From positions 1,075-30,326 of the forward strand of contig DCFS01000304.1 of NCBI GenBank assembly GCA_002319875.1: a DNA stretch of 29,252 nt, read 5' to 3'. Both the position numbers and the translations under genes were made by a program. The notes beneath the pieces were generated by a model. The model did not search any database. It saw only the letters and a program-made list of their open reading frames with translations, and was not told the DNA's origin. Source of the stretch: Treponema sp. UBA1798 (GTDB taxonomy: Bacteria; Spirochaetota; Spirochaetia; Treponematales; Treponemataceae). Within the stretch, counting starts at the first letter, position 1, and each line of letters opens with the position of its first letter. Shown here one piece after another: positions 24,545-29,252 of the stretch.

Positions 24545-24699
24545 GGAAACCCCCTTGCTGGTAAGTTACAGAGAAACCGGAAAATGAGGTACATAAAAAC
24601 GGCTAACGGACGGTTTTTCCGGGGAGAGCATGCATATGCCAGCCATAATAAATTGTATTCACATTTTTGTGCGGTATCAGTTTTTTTTGTCGGAATGTG

Positions 24700-26793
24700 T
24701 CAGAAACCGTAACCGGTATATTTCATTACAATGACGGTAAGGTCGTCGCGCAGAGGTACTGCTTCGGTAAAAGCTTCAAATACATCGAACAGATATGCCA
24801 GCACTTCTTTTGCGTTTCCCTGCGGTGCGCGTGCGAATACTTGTTTAAGCCGTTCGGTGCCGAGTTCGTCGCCTGCAAGGTTTCTGCTTTCTGTGAAACA
24901 ATCTGTGTACAGAAGGAAGTATGTTTCACCGGTAAGTTTTGTAGTGACAGTGTGATAGTCGTCTGGTAATCCTTCGATTCCGATAAACGAGCCTCGGAAG
25001 GTGTCTGTGTTACCGCCGAGTACGGAAATACCGTCTTTCTGCGATGATGTCTTTACCAACACGTCTGTATGTCCGGCATTTACATATTCAATTTTATTTT
25101 CATCCATCCTCAGGAATATCCCTGTGAGATAATTTTCCACCATGCCTTTTTCTTTTGTAAGTACGGTGTTGAACTGTTTAAGCATTTTTTCCAGCGGTTT
25201 ATTGTTGTATGAGGTAAAGACCTGTTCTGCCAGATATTTTGACAGGATGCCGACAAGGCCGGATGCAACTCCGTGCCCTGATACGTCAAACAGAGAGACG
25301 CCGGTAAGTTCCCCGTGTTCGTTGTAATAGAAATCATATACGTCGCCTGAAACCGACGACATCGGCTTGAATAAGAACGCGCAGTCCCATCCGGCTGTAT
25401 GTGGTGCTTTTCCGGAGTAAAAGCTTTTCTGCACAAGTTCTGCCATACGCATGTCTCTGTCGTGTATGACCTGCTGTTCCTGCAGCATACGGTTTTTTCG
25501 GCTTATTTCCTGCGTGCGCGCGGCAACCTCAACGTTCACAATACTGTCGAGCAGTGCCTTGATGGTAACAATTCCTATATAGCAGCCGTTTTTTTCTACG
25601 ATAATAGGATCGTACAAGTTTTCTTCCGCGCGGGCTGTTGCCCGCGATGCAGCATCTTCTACCGGAGTATCCCCGTCAACAGTGAGAAAACCGGTTATCA
25701 TCAGGTCTTTGATGTACTTGTGTGAATGGAGGCTGTATCCGTACTGGCTGCCGAATAAGTCGAGCAGTATAGTTCGCGGCATAATGCCAAGTATTTTTCT
25801 GGAGGTATCTACGATGGTGACAAGAGCACAATCGGAATGAACCTGGAAGAGATGAAGGACGTCGATCACTGCTGTATCAGGGAACTGGGTAATTCCCGGG
25901 GCTGCGAGTGTTGAAACAGCGTGTCCGCAGTCAGAATTCGTAGTTCTTTTATCAGGAATTTTTTCGGTTTCAGAAGTATTTTTTTTCTTTTTTTCAGGCA
26001 GCGGTTCAGAGTGTTCAAGCACTTTTTTATTCCGGTGGAACGAAACTATCCGCACATATGATTCGCTTGTCGTTTTTGTGAATGTCCGCGCCGGGCGTGC
26101 AAGAAAAAATCCCTGGCCGTACATAACGCCGAGCGACAGCAGTTCGTCAAGTTCCGCTGTTGTTTCTATTCCTTCGGCAATCAGACCGGCTCCTGAACTT
26201 GTACAGAATGATGCAAGACTCTTTATCATTGCCTGACGTACCTGATCTTTTTCAATGCCGTGGATAATGCTCATGTCAATCTTGATAAAATCAGGATTGA
26301 CCGCACACACGCGTTGAAGTCCTGAATATGCTGAACCTACGTCGTCAACTGCAATACTGTATCCCTGCTGACGGTAATACTCTGCGGCATCTTTGAGCGA
26401 AGGTGTTTTATCAGTTGTGTTGTCTGAATGTTCCGTTATTTCAAGTATAAGCTCAGCCGGATCAATTCCGTATTTTGCAAGCTGATTCCTGGTAAAGCCT
26501 TCCTGAAAGTCGTGGTCATACATGCTTTCCGGGCGTACATTCAGAAATAACCGGCGCTTTAATCCCATTGCGCGTGCGGTTTTGATAGCTGTCTTTCGGC
26601 AGAGTTTATCAAGTTCCCAGAGCCGCCCTGTTTTTTCTGCAGCGGAAAACAGCTGCGTTATGGTACCTGAAAACACGTCGGGGTCGGTACGCGAGAGCGC
26701 TTCATATCCGAATACTTCTCCCGTTTCCAGAGATACTACCGGCTGAAACACCGGGTACAGATTTTTTTTGGTTATAACAGTATCTAAATCCAT
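24700..26793 (-). CDS. EAL phosphodiesterase - CBS pair - PP2C (SpoIIE/RsbU) phosphatase fusion
   Basis: The 697-aa soluble protein joins three modules. Residues about 5-240 are an EAL domain with its catalytic set intact: EAL at 31-33, Asn85, Glu119, Asp150 and Asp151 in VDDVGSAYSG, Lys171, Glu207 and Gln227. A Lys/Glu-rich linker follows. Residues about 290-420 look like a CBS pair (CALVTIVDTSRKILGIMP and later PIIVEKNGCYIGIVTIKALL), which usually binds adenine nucleotides. After a short coiled coil, residues about 450-692 are a PP2C-type phosphatase with GDVYDF (Asp484), FDVSGHG (Asp503) and DDLTV. It could couple c-di-GMP breakdown to partner-switching dephosphorylation of an anti-sigma-antagonist. 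Its start codon has no ribosome binding site but is preceded by a hairpin. Confidence 0.93.
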   Translation of the reverse strand: MDLDTVITKKNLYPVFQPVVSLETGEVFGYEALSRTDPDVFSGTITQLFSAAEKTGRLWELDKLCRKTAIKTARAMGLKRRLFLNVRPESMYDHDFQEGFTRNQLAKYGIDPAELILEITEHSDNTTDKTPSLKDAAEYYRQQGYSIAVDDVGSAYSGLQRVCAVNPDFIKIDMSIIHGIEKDQVRQAMIKSLASFCTSSGAGLIAEGIETTAELDELLSLGVMYGQGFFLARPARTFTKTTSESYVRIVSFHRNKKVLEHSEPLPEKKKKNTSETEKIPDKRTTNSDCGHAVSTLAAPGITQFPDTAVIDVLHLFQVHSDCALVTIVDTSRKILGIMPRTILLDLFGSQYGYSLHSHKYIKDLMITGFLTVDGDTPVEDAASRATARAEENLYDPIIVEKNGCYIGIVTIKALLDSIVNVEVAARTQEISRKNRMLQEQQVIHDRDMRMAELVQKSFYSGKAPHTAGWDCAFLFKPMSSVSGDVYDFYYNEHGELTGVSLFDVSGHGVASGLVGILSKYLAEQVFTSYNNKPLEKMLKQFNTVLTKEKGMVENYLTGIFLRMDENKIEYVNAGHTDVLVKTSSQKDGISVLGGNTDTFRGSFIGIEGLPDDYHTVTTKLTGETYFLLYTDCFTESRNLAGDELGTERLKQVFARAPQGNAKEVLAYLFDVFEAFTEAVPLRDDLTVIVMKYTGYGF

Positions 26794-26795
26794 AA

Positions 26796-26817
26796 ACGAA
26801 GTATGGCAGTACTTCGT
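26796..26817 (-). repeat. 8-bp perfect inverted repeat just before the EAL-CBS-PP2C start
   Basis: ACGAAGTA and TACTTCGT flank a 6-nt loop and end 3 bp before the ATG (26791-26793). The repeat occupies the place where a ribosome binding site should be. It could be an RNA hairpin or an operator. Confidence 0.5.
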
Positions 26818-26863
26818 AAAGATTGTGTTTTTATTTTGTTAAAAAATAATGTGGACACAGCGC

Positions 26864-26888
26864 CAGAACCCGCTGATCATCAGTTCTG
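26864..26888 (-). terminator. Possible hairpin over the stop of the YheO-like gene
   Basis: CAGAAC (26864-26869) and GTTCTG (26883-26888) pair, with a partly overlapping CTGATCATCAG palindrome inside. On the minus strand a T run follows only about 18 nt later, so this is a weak terminator call. Confidence 0.28.
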
Positions 26889-27566
26889 CCTTGCTTCCCT
26901 CAGATAATTATATACGGTAAATTTTGAAACTCCCAGTTCACAAGCGACGATGTCTACAGCACCTTTTATTTCAAATATTCCCAAGTCCTGAAGCTTCTGT
27001 ACTGTTTTTCTGCTTTTTTCTATCGGGGAAATACCGGTGAGCAGGCTGACTTTTTTCTGAACCCCAAGAAAGGCAGAACGGACCAGGTCGCCTACGGTAT
27101 TTGAATAATTTTCACTTACCGCATCATCTGCGGGCGGATTTTCCGGTGAAAGCAGGATTTTCATAAACTGATTAACCGGGACGCTGATGTCCAGATTAAT
27201 ACATACAAAGCCGATAAGTTCTTTATTTTCATTTCTTATGAGAATGGTCACGGACCGGAGCTGCTTGCCGGATGCGGTTTTTGAAAAATACGGTCCGATA
27301 ACGTCCTCGTTGTCGTGTTTAGATTTTTCAATCAGTTCCAGAGCCAGATCTGTAAGGGGGGAACCTATCTGCCTGCCGGTAATATCGCTGTTATTAATGT
27401 AAATCAGGGATTTGAGCGGATTTTCAAGTGAATGGATTGTTGTTTCACAGCAGCTCCCGAAAATTTTACCAATACCTTCGGCTACTGCTATATAGGAATG
27501 CAGTATTTCACGGTCGTGGTCAGTGAATTTTCTGGAAAAAAGGTCTTTTTTTTGGAGACTTTTCAT
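26880..27566 (-). CDS. YheO/DauR-like regulator (PAS_6-type sensor plus HTH_22)
   Basis: The protein of about 228 aa has an N-terminal YheO-like PAS domain at about 15-130 (IAVAEGIGKIFGSCCETTIH, then LIRNENKELIGFVCINLD). A C-terminal helix-turn-helix follows at about 180-225 (LGIFEIKGAVDIVACELGVS, then KFTVYNYLREA). Relatives such as DauR respond to amino-acid-derived signals. The frame extends to a TTG at 27614; ATG 27564-27566 fits family length. No Shine-Dalgarno sequence is present. It diverges from an amino-acid permease, the usual arrangement for a regulator and its target. Confidence 0.88.
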   Translation of the reverse strand: MKSLQKKDLFSRKFTDHDREILHSYIAVAEGIGKIFGSCCETTIHSLENPLKSLIYINNSDITGRQIGSPLTDLALELIEKSKHDNEDVIGPYFSKTASGKQLRSVTILIRNENKELIGFVCINLDISVPVNQFMKILLSPENPPADDAVSENYSNTVGDLVRSAFLGVQKKVSLLTGISPIEKSRKTVQKLQDLGIFEIKGAVDIVACELGVSKFTVYNYLREARQN

Positions 27567-27573
27567 CAGTATG

Positions 27574-27601
27574 ATTATGAACCATTGATTAAAAAAGTCA
27601 A
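27574..27601 (-). promoter_or_regulatory. Predicted promoter of the YheO-like gene
   Basis: On the minus strand TTGACT (27601-27596), 16 bp and CATAAT (27579-27574) match the consensus. +1 would be about 27567, one base before ATG 27566, suggesting a leaderless message. Confidence 0.5.
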
Positions 27602-27652
27602 TACAAGATGTCAAAAATGTGATTAAAACTTAAAAAATAATTGTAAATTTTG

Positions 27653-27682
27653 TTGACAAATTTTAAATTCCACGTGTAGAAT
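27653..27682 (+). promoter_or_regulatory. Predicted promoter of the amino-acid permease operon
   Basis: TTGACA (27653-27658), an 18-bp spacer and TAGAAT (27677-27682) match sigma-70 consensus closely. +1 would be near 27689, leaving a leader of about 125 nt that contains a short upstream ORF. No known riboswitch was recognised in the leader. Confidence 0.6.
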
Positions 27683-27768
27683 GATCAGGAGCTCATTGAA
27701 AAAGGTTTTAGAAACAAAGAGGTTCCTTCAACAAACTGGTATTACAAACGGTTAGAGAGTCGGAAACA

Positions 27769-27807
27769 ATGGCGTTCCCTTGCAGACGGCAACTACTATG
27801 GAGGTAG
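27769..27807 (+). other. Candidate 12-codon upstream ORF (leader peptide)
   Basis: ATG 27769 opens a 12-codon frame reading MAFPCRRQLLWR. It stops at TAG 27805-27807, inside and just after the permease ribosome binding site GGAGGT (27800-27805). GAGAG and CGGAAA lie upstream as a weak binding site. The placement would let ribosomes on the leader affect permease initiation. It is too short for statistical support. Confidence 0.3.
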
Positions 27808-27813
27808 GTGGCT

Positions 27814-29187
27814 ATGGAAGAACAAGGAAAGAAACTCAATATGTTCAACATATTCGGGTTAGGCTTGGGTGGAGCTATCGGCTCCGGAATTTTCGTACTT
27901 CTTGGATACGGTATTGCGTATACAGGTAGATCAATCTTGTTGGTTTGTGTTGGCGGATGTCTCTTTATGCTCCTTGCTTACATGTATAACGTTATTATGA
28001 GCGCAATGTTTGTATTCAAGGGTGGGGATTACAGTCAGAAGGCGCTGCTCTTTAGTCCGCTTATGACAGGATTTTCTGCTGCGGTAACGCTGGTCAACAG
28101 TATGGCTATGTCAAGCTATGCGCTTGCAGTTGTGGGATATATTGCTTCTATTGCTCCGGCAGTACAACCATACACAAAAATAGCGGCGATTTTAATTATG
28201 ACCCTGTTTTTTGCAAGCAGTATAAAGGGATCTCGTTTTATAACGCTGATTGAAAATGCTATGACTATCATACTTGTTGCTGCAATTGCTCTGTTCGTGT
28301 TTTTTGGGATACCGCGGATTCAGCCGGGATATTTTTCAAATACTGACGGGGGATTTTTTAAAGGCGGAGTAGCGGGATTTTTTAGTGCTATAGCGATCAT
28401 GGGATGGGCGTGCCAGGGAACGACCATGGCACCGGTATCCCTTGTTGCGGTTACTGAAAAACCCAAGAGAACGATACCGGTAGGCATTCTATGGGTTACG
28501 GTGGCGCTTGCGGTTATTTATGGAGCTATGAGCATCGTTGCAGCCGGAGTTTTGCCGTATGATAAAGTTGCAGGTGCGAACCTGAGCGTTACCGCGCAGG
28601 CTATTTTTCCGAAGAATATGTACATTGTTTTCGTCCTTGGCGGTGGAGTGTGCGCAATTGCAACAAGCCTCCTCGGCGGAATTGCAATGCTGCGGTACCC
28701 GCTTATGAAAATAGCCGAAGACGGCTGGCTCCCTTCCGTTTTTAAGAAGGAAACAAAAGGCGGCTATCCGTGGGTGATCCAGCTTACGTTTTATCTTTTA
28801 AGCGTGATACCGATTATTATGGGATTCAGTCTTGATTCATTGATTTCCCTTGTAATGATTCCCTGTATGCTTATGAACCTGTATCTGAATCTTGCCTGCA
28901 TTACGCTGCCTAAACGCTATCCTGAACAGTGGCAGAAGTGTGCACTCCGCATGCCGATTCCGTTGTACAACGTTGTTTGTGTACTTTCTGCACTTTGTGC
29001 AGGTATTGTAGCATTCAATCTATTCAAGGATCTGAAGCCAAAGGATATGATTGCCTCTTTAATTATTATTGCGGTGTGTGCAGGTCTCTCTGTACTGCGG
29101 CTTAAGACCGGTGCGGTAAGGAAAGAAGACCTTGCAGCTAACCGGAAGGCGATCGTGGCACAGGCACTTGCAGACGATGATCTTTGA
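27814..29187 (+). CDS. APC-superfamily amino-acid permease
   Basis: The 457-aa membrane protein has about 12 hydrophobic segments. The APC first-helix signature GLGLGGAIGSGIFVLLG appears at about 15-31, and a conserved GGIAMLRYPLMKIAEDGWLP stretch at about 290-309. It resembles the basic amino acid/polyamine antiporter branch, but the substrate cannot be fixed. ATG 27814 is preferred to the upstream GTG 27808 because GGAGGT lies 8 nt before it. It is divergent from the YheO-like regulator and followed after 39 bp by another start, so an amino-acid uptake and catabolic operon is likely. Confidence 0.9.
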   Translation: MEEQGKKLNMFNIFGLGLGGAIGSGIFVLLGYGIAYTGRSILLVCVGGCLFMLLAYMYNVIMSAMFVFKGGDYSQKALLFSPLMTGFSAAVTLVNSMAMSSYALAVVGYIASIAPAVQPYTKIAAILIMTLFFASSIKGSRFITLIENAMTIILVAAIALFVFFGIPRIQPGYFSNTDGGFFKGGVAGFFSAIAIMGWACQGTTMAPVSLVAVTEKPKRTIPVGILWVTVALAVIYGAMSIVAAGVLPYDKVAGANLSVTAQAIFPKNMYIVFVLGGGVCAIATSLLGGIAMLRYPLMKIAEDGWLPSVFKKETKGGYPWVIQLTFYLLSVIPIIMGFSLDSLISLVMIPCMLMNLYLNLACITLPKRYPEQWQKCALRMPIPLYNVVCVLSALCAGIVAFNLFKDLKPKDMIASLIIIAVCAGLSVLRLKTGAVRKEDLAANRKAIVAQALADDDL

Positions 29188-29226
29188 TTTTATCGGATAT
29201 TTTACTGGTGAGAAGGAGTGATTGCT

Positions 29227-29252
29227 ATGAAATATGATTTTACTTCAATTAT
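29227..29252 (+). CDS. Start of a following gene, cut by the window end
   Basis: ATG 29227 is preceded by AAGGAG at good spacing and reads MKYDFTSI before the window ends. The N-terminus resembles MalY/PatB-type pyridoxal-phosphate C-S lyases or aminotransferases, which often begin with a KYDF segment. Eight residues are too few to be sure. It is probably in the permease operon. Confidence 0.5.

Noticed and set aside
24600..24699. Possible terminator behind the EAL-CBS-PP2C gene (CACATTTTTGTG and a nearby T run)
   Set aside because: The stem is only four base pairs and the T run is on the wrong side for the minus-strand gene.
27681..27755. 24-codon frame starting at the ATG that overlaps the TAGAAT box
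   Set aside because: Its start codon would lie upstream of the predicted transcript start, so it would not be transcribed from that promoter.
1..29252. CRISPR arrays, tRNA or rRNA genes, insertion sequences
   Set aside because: No regularly spaced repeats, cloverleaf-like clusters, rRNA-like blocks or transposase motifs were found on either strand by reading.

Overview
The window looks like a chromosomal segment of a spirochaete, most probably a Treponema. This is a judgement from protein character: chemoreceptor and CheX chemotaxis genes, many cyclic-nucleotide signalling proteins, a small regulator beginning MSFW like other treponemal XRE proteins, and YesM/YesN-type sugar regulation. There is no rRNA or tRNA marker to prove it. 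GC content is intermediate and gene density is high. No CRISPR array, intact insertion sequence or prophage was seen.

Layout. (1) 1-3261: a thiamin salvage operon behind a TPP riboswitch with a likely terminator: thiM, a thiE fused to a HAD phosphatase, and thiD. (2) 3466-5410, minus strand: a LysR-type regulator followed by an NmrA-like NAD(P)-binding protein, with a 10-bp inverted repeat between them. (3) 5521-9326: a CheX-like phosphatase (plus), then on the minus strand a large Cache-type chemoreceptor and an EAL phosphodiesterase 17 bp apart. (4) 9560-11647: a small XRE regulator preceded by a 17-bp direct repeat, then a SulP anion transporter. (5) 11654-12048, minus: a decayed GH32 (invertase/fructanase) gene. 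(6) 12049-18178: a complete sugar-uptake module: YesM-type sensor kinase, YesN-type response regulator, solute-binding protein, two permeases, no ATPase. It ends in a strong terminator. (7) 18245-20761: an unknown 142-aa protein, a membrane GGDEF cyclase and a Cof-type HAD phosphatase. (8) 20874-24070: a class III nucleotide cyclase translationally overlapped by a membrane-anchored coiled-coil protein. (9) 24101-26793, minus: a Pyr_excise-family protein and a 697-aa EAL-CBS-PP2C fusion. (10) 26880-29252: a YheO/DauR-like regulator divergent from an APC amino-acid permease, and the first codons of a following gene.

How it fits together. Second-messenger proteins are concentrated here: two EAL proteins with complete catalytic residue sets, one GGDEF protein without the usual inhibitory-site arginine, and one class III cyclase with a substituted base-recognition lysine. 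They are interspersed with chemotaxis proteins. The sugar transporter sits beside a GH32 remnant, which suggests it was acquired or evolved for sucrose or fructo-oligosaccharides. The most interesting points are the GH32 remnant, the EAL-CBS-PP2C fusion, the cyclase with its coupled coiled-coil partner, several genes that look leaderless, and a 12-codon upstream ORF whose stop codon overlaps the permease ribosome binding site. Everything is read by eye; no alignments or searches were run.
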